DNA from: Blastocrithidia nonstop
Lineage: Eukaryota > Euglenozoa > Kinetoplastea > Trypanosomatida > Trypanosomatidae
Assembly (NCBI GenBank): GCA_028554745.1
Contig: JAQOTN010000048.1
Span: forward strand, 434,001-498,000
Length of the DNA: 64,000 bases
Reading direction: 5' to 3'
Below, one piece after another: positions 1 to 11,938 of this stretch; position 1 is the stretch's first letter; each line of letters begins with the position of its first letter. The notes beneath the pieces are model-generated. The model did not search any database. It was not told the origin of the DNA and worked only from the letters and a program-made list of their open reading frames with translations. Both the position numbers and the translations under genes were made by a program.

Positions 1-1128
1 AAAAAAACATAGATTTGATTACGTAAGATATGCTATTTTATCACAAATTATAATACGTGTACGCGCGCTCTTACTTTTGAATATTTAATATTTAGACAAC
101 TTAAATATTAAAGTTATATAAATACACATAATTGTGCGCATAAAGTGTTAATTGAACACTTTTCAACAAAAATTATTGTTTTTACCATAGTTATATTTGT
201 AGTGTTAATATATATGCATCACAATGATGTTGTTATATATTCATGAAAAATGTTAACCACTTCACGTTTTCATTTCAACTACTTTTATTAACCTATATCT
301 TTCTCTTTTTTGTTTTTTTCCACAACATCATTATAATTATTCACATAATAAAAAATTGTGTTTTTTCAAAAAAATATACATCGGATTTGTGTTTATCACA
401 GTTAGAAAATATACATACATATTTTATTTTTTTTAGATTAGTTGTACAAATTTTTTTTAAAAATCTTTTTTGCTAACTCTTTGTTTGATAGTAGGTCAAA
501 ACATATTTATCTAACTTGTTTGTGCTTAGGTAGTACAAAACTTTCCGTTTTCAGTTTGTGCGTTTGCTTAACGTTCACAAATACATATATATTGTAATAT
601 TATTATCGTCACTACAAATTCAAAAAAGTAGTAATCAGTGTTTGTGTAGTTAAAATCAAACTGAAGTTGTCAATATATTTTTTCTTTTGCATAAACGTCA
701 AGATCAAATCAATAAATTGAGAATATTGCACCAATAAAATATATATTAAAAGAAAACAATTTTATATCACATATAGTGCTTACTATTCAGGAAAAAAACC
801 AATTATTTATTATCTGTACTTGTTGATTGGAAAAAGATAAGTCAATCAAAGTACATAAAGACAACTAATAAATCTAAATATAATTTTTCTTTTTATTTTG
901 GCTTCAACATTTTTACCCCTTTAAATTTGTTTTAGTAATAATACACATTTTCTATTGACAACATACATTTGTCTTTTTTAGTAACATATTTTTTTTTTGT
1001 TAAAGACTATCACTAGCACCATAATATAGATAATCAAAAAAAAATTGCGTGTAGCAACAGGAAAAAAAGATAACAAATAGTTATATATTTTTTTTCTCGT
1101 TTAGTCACTATTATCGTTTATAGTCATA
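1..1128. other. A/T-rich spacer upstream of first gene
   Basis: This stretch is extremely A+T-rich, with many homopolymer T and A runs. No segment has the higher GC and mixed amino-acid composition seen in the genes. The only long standard ORF (243-476) translates to a Phe/Ile/Leu-rich string expected from T-rich DNA. It probably carries the 3' untranslated region of a gene to the left and the leader of the next gene. Confidence 0.6.
1088..1104 (+). promoter_or_regulatory. Putative trans-splice acceptor of the first gene
   Basis: A run of T and C ends in TTTAG 25 bases before the chosen ATG at 1129. A pyrimidine tract followed by AG a short way upstream of the start is the usual kinetoplastid spliced-leader acceptor layout. 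This is inferred from position and composition only. Confidence 0.45.
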
Positions 1129-2607
1129 ATGTATCATCGTTACCCAAATTAGGATATATTAAAAGCTTAGGGCCATAATGTGTAAAAATAGAAAAGCGAA
1201 ACTGAGAAGGCAAACGAGTAAAACTATAAACCGAAACTCATACATAGGATTAATTAGCCAGCCAACGAAAACACTAAACGTCCAGTTGTAGATGTTTCCT
1301 CACCACTAAGTTGAATGGATGAAACGCACTCGGCTTATAAACTTGGCACGTTTAAGTCAATCTTTTGATCAACGTCAGTCAGTCACTATCTTGGTGCGTT
1401 TGAGCAAATACCGTACTCAGAGACTTACGACACAATGAAAAGTATAGGATTGTAAATGTTTCTAATGAATGTACTGTAGTTCAACTTAATTATTGTACGT
1501 AGGCAAAATGCGTTTCAGTTTACTGCTAATCCTCGAACAAAGTTTGCGTGGTCTTTGGTACTTGTGATGTCGATGCTTCGAATGAATATTGCCACATTAA
1601 TTGGTGCTGGAGGTCATTTTCTTAGTTATGAATACTTATACACGTATGCACCTAGACCAATAGGCATTAAAGATCCTACACCAAATGGATGAAAAATGGC
1701 ATGGCGTGATGGTCAAGATTGCTACTGTGCACGTGCTATTGCTAGCATCTTTCCTGCACTCGGTTTCGCGTTTTACAATCACTCGTGACGCCGCTTCGCG
1801 TTTGCGTATGTGTCCACGGCATCTTTAGGTTTATGATATTAATTCAACCGACGTTACCTTCTCCCTACAACTCACATGTACAAGTATATGGCAACGAGAT
1901 AAATGTAGAAGGAAGCTGCGTATGGTTCACTCTCGCCCAACTTGGCGCATCGAAGAGATCCATAGACTAGTTTATCGTAGTTGACTGCTGAGCACAAATA
2001 CTTTCTTCTACCCAATGCTAATCTCAACACTTATTTGTAGAATATACCACAAGATATTTGGCTTATGAAGGAAGATATGTTGATTATACCTAATCCGTAT
2101 TTTAACTGGTTCAAGTCGAAACGCGGTTGAAGAAAAGAGTAGTGGAAAGTAAAGAACGATATGTGAAAGTTGCCTTCAGTGCTCAACCCATTATATCGTG
2201 AAGGTGCATTTGATCAAGTTAAGCAGGTGAAATAAACAAGACCTGTTACTTAGTTTGAAGATGCATTCACCCGATTAAGTAAGTTTTACTCGGCATACGC
2301 ACCATCACTTATTCCACCTAGTATGCATCGTCTGGATTCACATCAAAACTAGTTACCATCTACACCACTAGAATTAAGTATGTGTTAAGAAACTAATTAG
2401 GAAGCAAATGTAGATGTCAATGAAAAAATTATACATGAAGCGTGATGGCATCGTCTAGTTTCATTAATAAAATCTTCTCCTCCTACTCCTGAAAGAAATT
2501 AGATTAGTGTAATTAATAATAAACATAATAGTGGTAAAATTAGTGTAAGTAGCAGTAATAGTATTGGCAACAGCAGCAATGATAAAAGTAGTGGTAAATT
2601 AAATTAA
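1129..2607 (+). CDS. Conserved-looking multi-pass membrane protein, possibly mitochondrial
   Basis: I do not recognise this gene with certainty. Read with UAR as Glu and UGA as Trp it gives about 492 residues from the ATG at 1129. Two hydrophobic stretches lie near residues 138-165 and 200-237, the second rich in small residues and flanked by Arg/Trp (NHSWRRFAFAYVS). This recalls Tim17/Tim22 or complex I NDUFA11-type four-helix proteins, but that is a weak resemblance. The second half is soluble, charged and Trp-rich, and the last 50 residues are Asn/Ser-rich. The first half has several reassigned codons, for example TGA in NPSW-like contexts at SPLSWMD. The end is placed at TAA 2605-2607 after the Ser/Asn tail. 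The same frame stays plausible for about 100 bases more, so the C-terminus is uncertain. Confidence 0.72.
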
Positions 2608-2891
2608 TTTAATATTTACGTAATTATTAGGAAAAATAAAAAGTCAAAGGAGCAGTTTACGAATCGAAAACATACGTGCACGGAAATGCAACTGTAAACA
2701 ACTCTCTTTTGAAAAAAAATAAATTAGTGTATATAAACGCATTTTTTTTTAAAGATATTTTATTATTCGAGAAAAATATAAAAAGTGAAGTGTTTATTTG
2801 AAAAGATTTATGAGACCACACATATTTGGTTTTGCTCACAAAGAAAATGAAAATGTTTTACTTACAGCATCACAGTAAACACTGTGCTGCC

Positions 2892-3119
2892 ATGAGTGAT
2901 TCGTATAAAAGTTTAACGAGAGTAAGGTATTTATGTGAATTTGAAGAATAGAAGAGTCAAAAGATATGACTTAAGCCGGACAAAGCCAACTGCAATTTTC
3001 ATTATATCATCTTTTTTGCGTCCCTACATATTATAACGTTCATTATAATTTATTTTTATTCTCCATTTTACTTTCTTTTTTTTATGCGTGCCACTGCTGC
3101 TGCTATTGTACAAAAATAA
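2892..3119 (+). CDS. Possible small single-pass membrane protein
   Basis: This is a candidate 75-residue protein starting MSDSYKSLTRVRYLCEF. A GC-richer soluble N-terminal half of about 36 residues is followed by one long hydrophobic segment and a short Ala-rich tail ending at TAA. A possible acceptor (TTACAG) lies just upstream, and another in-frame ATG sits at 2847. Because this genome has no absolute stop codon, other frames are also open. The call rests on local GC rise, start context and the soluble-then-membrane pattern. I cannot assign a function; small inner-membrane subunits look like this. Confidence 0.32.
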
Positions 3120-3521
3120 GAAAAACCCTTTTTTTTTTACAAAAAAATTTATTTTTAAGGTTGACGTGCAAAACGTTTGCAGGATGTTAACTCAAAAATG
3201 CACACTCATTTTTATTTGTACCGATATGTTTTAATTGCTCTTTACTTTAGTTTTGTTGTTTTTTCCTTTTCAAATGAATTATTTGCTTTTGTTTTTTCTA
3301 TCTTTCTTATTTTATTACTATTTTAAAACTTTTCACCCTTGTTAATTAGTACTTCCCTCTCTCTTTCTTTTCATGTATGTGTGTTGATATTTTGTAGCAA
3401 TCCACCTTCCTTGCTTTTCGTACTGTTTTAATTCTTGCTCACATTGCTCTATTATTTTGCTGATGTTTATCATTGATGTATAAGTTTGAAAACATCATTG
3501 TGTGTGTACGTGTGTGCAGTC

Positions 3522-3917
3522 ATGTATTGATGATTATTATATGATGCAATGCAAATACTATTTTACTAAGCAAGTCATGCTAAATTTAGAGACGGGAAGG
3601 AAAAGGCTGAGTATCATCTTACGTTGAAGGAGTAATTGTACAATATGACAAAAGATGTTATCACATACATGCGTACTGAAACTAATACTGACTGAAGGAC
3701 AAAACATATATATTCTGCTTACTTCTATTTGATGATAAAATAAATGATTTAGCGCCAAGCACAGTGAATGTTAAACTACCTTTTTATTTGTTTTTGAATT
3801 TTTTATTTAGCTACTTAAAGAAGTAAAGAAGTGGAAGAAGTTAGCTTAATTCATACATGTGCCAAATCAAGTAATTACATTATCAAGTACTTTGTGTTCA
3901 AAACTGTAATTATGTAA
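3522..3917 (+). CDS. Possible small charged protein with one membrane segment
   Basis: This is a candidate 131-residue protein whose ATG follows a GTGTGCAG acceptor-like sequence by two bases. Residues 10-82 are rich in Lys, Glu and Met and look helical (KEKAEYHLTLKEELYNMTK). A short hydrophobic stretch follows (LNYLFICFWIFYLA), then a charged tail. Five or more reassigned codons are needed. Local GC is higher than in the flanking spacer. The end at TAA 3915-3917 is a choice; TAA 3816-3818 is the alternative. No family is recognised. Confidence 0.4.
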
Positions 3918-4810
3918 AAAAAGGGAAAAAAATTGTCGGTAAAACGATATGATGTAAAAGTGTTAAAAAAACCTCAAAGAAAATATGTTGCATTACTCAG
4001 ACTTCAGATTTTTCCTCGTCAATCTATATATACGTAGAAATCTCTTTTTGCGAGGTATATTTTTTCTCTTGATAATTTGACTTTATTTCTTTATTTGATG
4101 TTTCAAACTTTATTGTTATGTGTGTAGAACATAACTATTTTTTTCTCATCATAATTTTTATGTTCGCAATTACATTATTTTTGTAGATAATGTGCATTAA
4201 GTCTTATTATTATTATTAGTGTTGGTTTTTTTTTGCAAAAAAAATGCACATTTTAGCACTTATTATTATTATTGCTTTGTAGACTTATTTTATTTATTTT
4301 TTATGCGTGCTAGCAGTTAGCGTAGTAAGTGTACATTTATTTGTGATTTTTTGTGGTTTGTAATGAGAAATGATTTTTTTTTCTAAATGATTTTTTTAAA
4401 TGTTTCTACAATGCTGATATGTGTAATTGTTTTTTCTAAAAAATAAGTAATATATTAGTAATAGCAATAGATGTATTTTCTACCTAGTAATTTATATGTA
4501 AAAAAATTTGATTTTTTTTATAACGGTAACTGTAAACTATTGTCTATAAACCAATGACAATATAATATACAAAACGAGCTTGTATGTAAATTGAAAACAA
4601 GTACATTTCATGTTTTTGCTAAAAATGATAAATTGTCACCACAATTATAATTTCTTTTCTGTCTAGTTGCATCCGTTTAATTTATATTACATCATCGTAA
4701 TATTCTATACATAAATATTTATTAATATACACTTTTCTTTGCGTAAATTTAGAAATTTATTTATTTTTTTTTTTTGTTTATTTCTCTATAACATATTGTG
4801 CGCTGCCAGC
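3918..4810. other. A/T-rich spacer
   Basis: The stretch is A/T-rich with short TTA/ATT runs around 4206-4275. I see no coding segment. A long T run followed by TTTCTCTATAAC and then GCCAG immediately precedes the next ATG and may serve as the splice acceptor (AG at 4808-4809). Confidence 0.55.
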
Positions 4811-5584
4811 ATGTATTCTCGATAGCCTTTGAATGCGTAGCAGGTGAGTCGAAATAGACAAGCTGTTTAACGGCTATTTCATAAAACTGCTGTAAAATCT
4901 GGTAATTTGTCATAAGATGCATTACATCATGCGTCAGTACATTCAGGTAATGTGTATACACTAACGAAGTAAAAAGATCAGAAAGCAAATACTATTAATC
5001 AGTATTACCGTTCACTTTATACGGCGCAACAGCAAAGACCACCATAGTTTAGCGTGCATCATCTTTGCAGCGATAACGCATCTCATTCTCCGTTAGACAT
5101 ACCGTCACACATCAACAGACAACTCAGAGCGTCGGCTTCAATTACAAAATCTACATCGGCACGATGCACAGCCCAAAGTGATCATACATCGACATTACCT
5201 TCACACACCTTTTCTGCGCACATGTAGAGGGACTAAATGGCAAATACCAATCCATCAAAAATCAGTTCCATACTCGGCATGCCAGTTGTTAAGTAAGTAA
5301 ATAATCAGCTTAGCTATACTGTTAATACATTCAAGTAGGCGAATAATGATAATGCTGATTATACCACCTCAGATGGCAATACATCTTCATCAAACTTTGC
5401 ACTGCGAGTACAAATAGCAAAGCATGCTGTGTGCATTCCAAAGTTTGAAAATGATGGTGGTCATTATGTAAGTCACAGCAAAGCTGATGCTACCTAAATT
5501 AAAAATTGTAATGGTAATATTGAAATACGTAATTTTACTGCCACTGAAAATAGTTGTTGTAGTAAACGTAAACTGACAAGAAAC

Positions 5585-5639
<55 letters not shown>

Positions 5640-6238
5640 GAATTCAAAGTGTTAATAAAGGTGCCTGTAATGCTACCAGTACAAGTGCCAATCAATAAAG
5701 CTAATTAGCACAGTGTGAAGGTGCAGGTATGTCACTATCACAGTCATTATCTCAACCTAAATCAAGGTTTACTTAAAATCGACTTACACATGCGTAATGT
5801 GATAAACTACACAGAGCATCGTTACGACATGAGCGGGCAGTCAACCGGTATGAGCAAACGCTGGCGCAACGCAGGGTGATGGATGACTACGTTGCCGCTT
5901 GTGCTACTCCAGGTAACAATACTGTGGGACGTATTCGTCCCAACCGTGCCATGGCATCTCAACTCACCACCGCGCACCATGGGAAATGGCCACTTGATAA
6001 TGCACACCGTCAGCAACTTCTAAATGGATAGCCGTTACTCACTCGTTTGCTACGTGGGTAGTTTTACGAAGGTGCTAAATTAAATCCTACAAAGTAGCGT
6101 CACCCAACAAGGCCGCGTAATTTTGTGAAGGAAAATAGACGAACGGTACGAGCTATGAGTGCACAAGCTCTTTCTTCTCACTTACATTATCCTAATCAAG
6201 CAAATAACAACAACACAACAGGAAAACCATGATATTAA
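4811..6238 (+). CDS. Hypothetical protein with long poly-Asn tract
   Basis: About 475 residues read in a single frame, starting MYSREPLNAEQVSRNRQAV. The N-terminal third is basic and helical, the middle is low complexity with about 19 consecutive Asn codons (5582-5638), and the C-terminal third is better structured: KLHRASLRHERAVNRYEQTL resembles a coiled coil, followed by a Pro/Arg-rich segment. The Asn run reads as AAT in this frame. TGA in the penultimate position (Pro-Trp-Tyr-stop) and many TAG/TAA codons are sense. No family is recognised. The end is at TAA 6236-6238, after which composition drops to A/T-rich spacer. Confidence 0.72.
5582..5638. repeat. (AAT)n trinucleotide repeat, 19 units including the first AAC-type codons
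   Basis: A perfect AAT run inside the preceding gene, in phase to give Asn. In the other phases it would read TAA (Glu/stop) or ATA (Ile). Length is probably polymorphic between strains. Confidence 0.9.
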
Positions 6239-6835
6239 AACAATACAAGCCAAAAAATATAATTTTTAATAGATGCACCTATAGAAATTGTAATAATACA
6301 GAATTCTTATTTTATTTACTTTAATAATACTGTTTGTGTGAGAAAGTTCCATTGTATTTTAATCTCCAAGGCTATTGCGTAATAATGAAATTATAACGTT
6401 GTAAATTGTTTACACGATATCAACTTTGAAATTAAAATACGTAATATAAATAGATTTTATAGATGGCTATTTTTACTTTATTTTTTCTAAGAAAAAATTA
6501 ATTGTAATGCTTATTTAGATGTTGTGGAAAATTTAGACCCTGTGCACTGATGATTTACTGTTTTGAATTGATTGTTTTTTTTTAATACAGTAATTGTAAT
6601 GCATGCTGCATGGCAATCTACTCATGATTTCATTTACAAATTTAGTACATATGAGTGTGTATTCTCACTTTAAATCTTTTTAGAAAAAACTATATGAAAG
6701 AGAAATTAGATTCATCCTTATTAACGCTCGTCAGCTTTATATTTGAGAGAAAAAAAATTATAACTTCAAACTACAAAGGAAAAAAAAAGTAACAAGATCA
6801 TATATTTTCTCACACATAATATATCTATAAAACGT
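6239..6835. other. A/T-rich spacer
   Basis: No segment with coding character is seen. TTTTCTCACAC at about 6803-6815 is the only pyrimidine-rich stretch close to the next start, and no AG follows it before the ATG, so the acceptor is unclear. Confidence 0.5.
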
Positions 6836-8674
6836 ATGCCAATAGGAAGGAAACACTTGCATAATTACACTAATTTCGCCTCACCGTCAGTCAAACTGAC
6901 GTTGATCGGGGCACGTGTGGGCGGTGTTGTTGGCAAAGCAATAGCCAGTGCTGTGGTGTAAGGTAAACTATCACCGTAGATTCTAGGCGATGCGTTATTG
7001 TCATCCTCATCACTCCGCGCACACGTTCAAGCCGAGGCACTTCGAATCATTGCAGTACGAGTTTCCTGTAGCGTACCTGGTCGACTCTCGTGATTAGTAA
7101 AGTTAGTGGTGGACTACCTCGCTACACAATCCTGTGGCGGGGATGCGCTGAGGACGCTGGGCAAGCGTACACTACTGTATCACATTACCGGATTTGGTCT
7201 TCGTGGCACTATTGCCTCTGCCTTAGCGGCGGCGGCGGTGCAGATGAGCATAAACACATGCTGATTAGTCACAAGTCAGTTTGGTGTGTGACGCCATGTC
7301 AATGCATCGAGTGCGATGAGTAAAGCCCAGTACAAGTATGAAACAATTACCACCGCGTATACGTTAATCGGCACACTGGCAGGTGGCGGTGTAGGTGCGG
7401 CGTTAGGTTCATTGGTGTTACCTGGGTTTGGCACCGCGCTCGGCTCTATTGTCTGCTCCACCTGTGCAGGGTATTTGCCAGCGTACTGACGAAGCAAGAA
7501 AGGACCTGATGATGAGTCAAGGCGTCAAGTGTAACAGCTCAAATCGTATCATCTGTTAATGGCATCGTAGTTAGCACATGGTTACGTAGTGATGAGCAAG
7601 GAAGATGCATTGTGATGTGTTTCAGCTAAGTAGCAACAACAACAACAATAACAATAACAACAACAACAATAAAATTTGCGCAATTGTAAAAATAAAGATG
7701 AAGATAAGAATGTAAAAAATGATACTATCACTAGTGAATTTAATGACACACAAATAGGCAACTAATGTAAATGTGTTTGCAATTTTAATACAAAATAGCG
7801 TAAGCGCTCTTCTCCATCTTCGCTGCTCAGCAGCAATGCGTATGAGGAAGATAGCTTTGTTGTCTTTGAGACTGCTCGTAATTCAAGCAGTAGACAGAGA
7901 AGCGTTGGCTCATCGTCTACGTATTCTGCATCAGCATCCACAACTTCCACATCTTCTTCTTCTTCTTCTTCTTCTTTCTCTTCACTTCCGATTAGTTACG
8001 TTATAAATAACAATAGCAAAGTACAAGAAAGTTATACGTAATCGTAAATATCTGTAAAATAACGTAATGCTGTAGATTGTAATACTAAAATACCTGTTGA
8101 CTTGGTGCAAAGTAGAATATGTTTCCAGTAAAATCTTGAAGATTTACATGAAAGTGAGTAGTCATAGTGCGACAATAATGACAATAATATAACCTGTAAC
8201 GCTGAAATTTGTAACCATAGTAGTATTAGTTGTTCAAGTAACATAGAAAATGCAAATGATGTCAATGGAGTTGACATGTTCAATTTACATCAGGTTACGT
8301 CATTTGATGATGTTGATGAAATGCAGACCTCGCAATTAGATAATAATAAATATAAAAAAAGTTTTAGTAGTATTAATGAAAAACTTAGCAAAGCAAATGT
8401 TAAGCGTCATAATGATGCGCTGATGCGACGAATTATGGGTAGCAAGATTTAATATATTGAGGGCCACTCATGATCATAAATTGACACGATGGTCGAAGGG
8501 TACAGTGAAGATGAGGTGGTGTTTGTGTTTGCAGTTGACAATGATGATGATGATGATGATAATGATAAGAGTAAAGCCTATAACAATAGTAATAATGATA
8601 ATCATAATAATCGTAAGTAGAGTACACCACATGACGAATATCAACGAGTATAAATAGAGAAAAGTAGAATATAA
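6836..8674 (+). CDS. Glycine-zipper membrane protein with long low-complexity tail
   Basis: About 612 residues from MPIGRKHLHNYTNFASPSV. The N-terminal 215 residues are GC-rich and Ala/Gly/Leu-rich, with helix-forming stretches. Around residues 175-205 there is a glycine-zipper hairpin (LAGGGVGAALGSLVLPGFG), a motif of membrane-inserting helices. After residue 220 the protein becomes Gln-, Asn- and Ser-rich, with CAA/TAA repeats at 7627-7672 read as Gln/Glu, a poly-Ser run (TCT repeats near 7950-7976) and a poly-Asp run near 8541-8560. It ends at three tandem TAA codons (8672-8680), a strong sign of the true stop, although a single TAA at 8450 could also be read as an end. Function unknown. 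Confidence 0.7.
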
Positions 8675-9541
8675 TAATAACTTATAAAATAATAATTATC
8701 TATTAGTGCTATACAATTAACCATAATTTATAATAAATGTTTATATACAATAGTTTGCATATGTTTATATATAATTACAAGATTATTATATCTCGATATA
8801 TATGAATAACTTTGTTAAAGATATTGTTTGTAAATCAATGTTTATAACTGTTTTAAAGTTTTTACATATACCTAAATGTGAACATTTTTATTTTTATTGC
8901 GTTTATACAAAAAAAAACAAGCTGTTTTATTTACGAAATGCAAGTTTTTTATATATTACACTATAACTTTTGTTAACTGTTTTTGTGTATATGTGTGTAC
9001 GAATGTGATTTATGGTAATTGTAGAAAATTTCTACTCACATAATTGATATATTGTATAAATCTCAATGTGCTTTACAATTCATATACTTGACAACTTTTT
9101 TCGCATAAAGAAAAATAACACTTATATAAAAATTGTATAAAACTTATATATATGTTATGTAAAAAGAGAAACAGATTTTTTGCATGATTTGAAATTCTTT
9201 CTGTTGATGCACTCCTGATTGACTAATGCTGATATGAATGTGTCAACCTGCGTTGATTGTAAAGCTCTTTTACACACACACACACACACTTTCTCTCAAC
9301 AGACGTTTCTGTTAAGCATAGTAAGTAAAATTGTGTTTACTAATTATAGATAGATGAAATATAAATATTTTACCTATTTATTTTATATACTTTTTTTTCA
9401 CTTTCTCACATATGTTTACATACATACATATATATATGTGTACATACATAACATCTATGTTTACATATCGTTTACAAAAAGTACATTTTAACTAATCGCA
9501 TAAAAATTTCTAAAAAAGTTTTTCTTACGTTCTACACAACG
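8675..9541. other. A/T-rich spacer with CA microsatellite
   Basis: Mostly A/T-rich without coding character. It contains a (CA)9 run at 9272-9289 followed by CTTTCTCTCAACAG, which could be a splice acceptor about 240 bases before the next ATG, and TA/CATA-rich tracts around 9411-9450. Confidence 0.55.
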
Positions 9542-11647
9542 ATGACCGGCAATATCAGTTGCGCTACTAGCAATGATAATGAGGCTTTGCTATTTCTTAA
9601 GAGTTACATGTTGAAGCATGTTGATGAGCGTAAATACGTCAACTGTATTCAACAATTAGTCTAATTGCATAAAATATGTGATCTAAAAAACTTACTCTTT
9701 ATGCTAATCTGTAATGCACATTAGTTGCGGCGAGCTGTACGTGAGTACTAATGCCGTTGACAAGTACAAGGCGACTTTGGTGCAACAAATAATAAAATCA
9801 CAAACGCTTGAAATAAGTACAACGCTGCAACTAGTAAAATTATTAATATGGGTTGTCAAAAATAATTTGATGATTTTTATGCTACATTTAGTGTCTAACT
9901 TATTGATGTGTTTCGTCGCCATCATTGACGCAGCAAACAAAAAGGTCATCAGAAAGAGCAACGTTTGTAGTGTGCCAATGATAAAAGCAGTCACTGGCAA
10001 ACGGTGTCAGTTTTATAAATGCTAAAACGCAATCACAACAATGGATAGTCTTATTCGTGTCAGTATTACTCATCAGGCTGTCAACCACTTAATTTGCTGC
10101 TTTGTATGCAAAACTCACTGAAGACACACACAGTGCAGGCAAACAGTGATTGTACAGTGCACTGCACTGACAAAAATGAGTTACCTTAGTCTAATAATTC
10201 GCGTGACAATGATAGCAATTTATGTTCAATGACAAATATAAACAACTGTTCACTGTAGTGTGGCTTCAGAAGTGGGTGGGTTTACGAAATCTATGGTGAA
10301 GCAGGTAGTGGGAAGACACAGCTGGTGCTTCAGATATTGCTGCAACAACGGGCGAGTGATGTTGGTTTTGTGGCATTAACACAATTTCTGACTTCTCAGA
10401 TTCGCGCGTTGAGATAGCAGAACTAAAGACAATCTAAAACGGATGTTAGCTTAGTGCATACATTATATTTGCTACGTTCATGCGCAAAGTTTTTTTGTTC
10501 AAATAATAATAATTACAATTGTGAGAATTGTACAAGTAATTAAAGTATCAAAAGCAGTGAAGTAGTGTATGATGACCTAGAGTACAAATCAAGTGCGTGC
10601 ATTTATTTAGTATCAGAAGAGATACCGGTAGCTCGTTTGTAGACACTCACTATTGGGGCAATTAAGCGAGCGCTACAGTTCTTTGCAACGCATTCGTAAT
10701 TGACAAAGTTGCCGTCAACGATCTTTAGCTCGTTGCAAATGCATTTGTCAAGAGCTGTAACAGTGTGTGAGGTACTCAAGGCACTACAGATTAAACCCAT
10801 TTCATCACTAAAGTAATTACACGAACTTATCACAGGTGGTGTGTTAAATACCGCACTCAAGTTATGAGGAAGCGGCAGAGGTGTAGTCGTGATTGACTCT
10901 ATCGCTAATACTGTGATGAGAGATAATGACATCAGTGAAGACGACAATAGTAGCAGCAGTAGTGGTGATATTGATGACAATACGTCTTATGGAATACAAT
11001 AAATACGCGTAAAGACAAATAGTTGGTAGTAAAAAAATGCACTTGTATCTTACAAGCACAAAAGAAGTAGAGATGGCAACAGACAGAAAGAAGTGACTAA
11101 CAATGAAAGTCGCAAACAGCTGAAACGACAAGGACGTAGAGAAGCACAATGAGACTTACTTGAGTAATTTGCACTAACGTTGAAGCGATGGGCTGTGTAG
11201 TGCAATGTCTGCGTACTTGTTACCAATCAGGTACGAGCCATTCCTACGTAAAACATTCTGTACAACCCATTTGTTTTGCAGCAAACGAAATATGCAACAG
11301 AAACGTACAGTACGGACACTAACCACAATACAACAAGTAATAATGAGCATCATTAAAATTCAAGTAAAACGTACAACGATGCACGTGTAGTGCCTGCGTT
11401 AAGTTTTACGTGAGCGTCTGTACCACATGCTCGACTGCTGCTACGTCGTAATTGTAATCGTATGAATTACTCCTATGCTAACAGCAGCAATTTAAACAAT
11501 TACGATCACTATGTTAATTCAACAAATAACACAAGCAAGTTCAACAGAGTAGAATGTGAACGGCAAATGATTTTGATGCATTGTCCTTCACTTCCACCTT
11601 TTCAATTTTTTTTCCATATTACAAATGATGGTATTATTAGCTGCTAA
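9542..11647 (+). CDS. RAD51-family recombinase paralog (XRCC3/RAD51C-like)
   Basis: RecA/RAD51-type ATPase that would act in homologous-recombination repair as part of a RAD51-paralog complex. Walker A is GEAGSGKTQ at residues about 252-260, preceded by WVYEIYG. Walker B is GVVVIDS with Asp near residue 452. Further on are the NVCVLVTNQV strand and the C-terminal signature with Trp followed by Arg-Leu (SFTWASVPHARLLLRRN), where the conserved Trp is a TGA codon (11411-11413). The protein ends with the family-typical ITNDGI. At 701 residues it is about twice the usual paralog length: 240 residues of poorly conserved N-terminus and Asn/Ser/Lys inserts account for this. Which paralog it is cannot be settled by eye. 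Confidence 0.85.
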
Positions 11648-11938
11648 ATAAAATAATGACTGCTTGAATGCAAAAAAAAAAAATAGAAGTAATTTGTGTA
11701 TTTTTATTTTGTTTTATTTTATACTAACAATTTAGACTAGATGGTAGATATGCATTTCTATTTTAAGGATAAAATCTCAATATCACCTTACTTTTTTCTC
11801 GACTTCGATAAGATATAATATAACGTTTAATCTAGTAAAAAAACTTTTTTTACATAATTCATTTTATTTAACAAGAAAAAAACAACTTATTAAAAATAGA
11901 TTTTTTACATTTTGCTTATTAAAAACTTTCAATTCATC

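Noticed and set aside
243-476. ORF of 77 residues on the + strand
   Set aside because: The Phe/Leu/Ile-rich translation follows from T-rich DNA, and GC equals that of the surrounding spacer.
9704-10088. Minus-strand ORFs opposite the RAD51 paralog and other genes
   Set aside because: They are antisense shadows of + strand coding sequence. Under the altered code every frame is open, and none of the minus-strand translations shows a domain.
10603-10980. Long minus-strand ORF with Ser/Leu-rich start
   Set aside because: It lies inside the RAD51 paralog Walker A-B interval and has no motif of its own.
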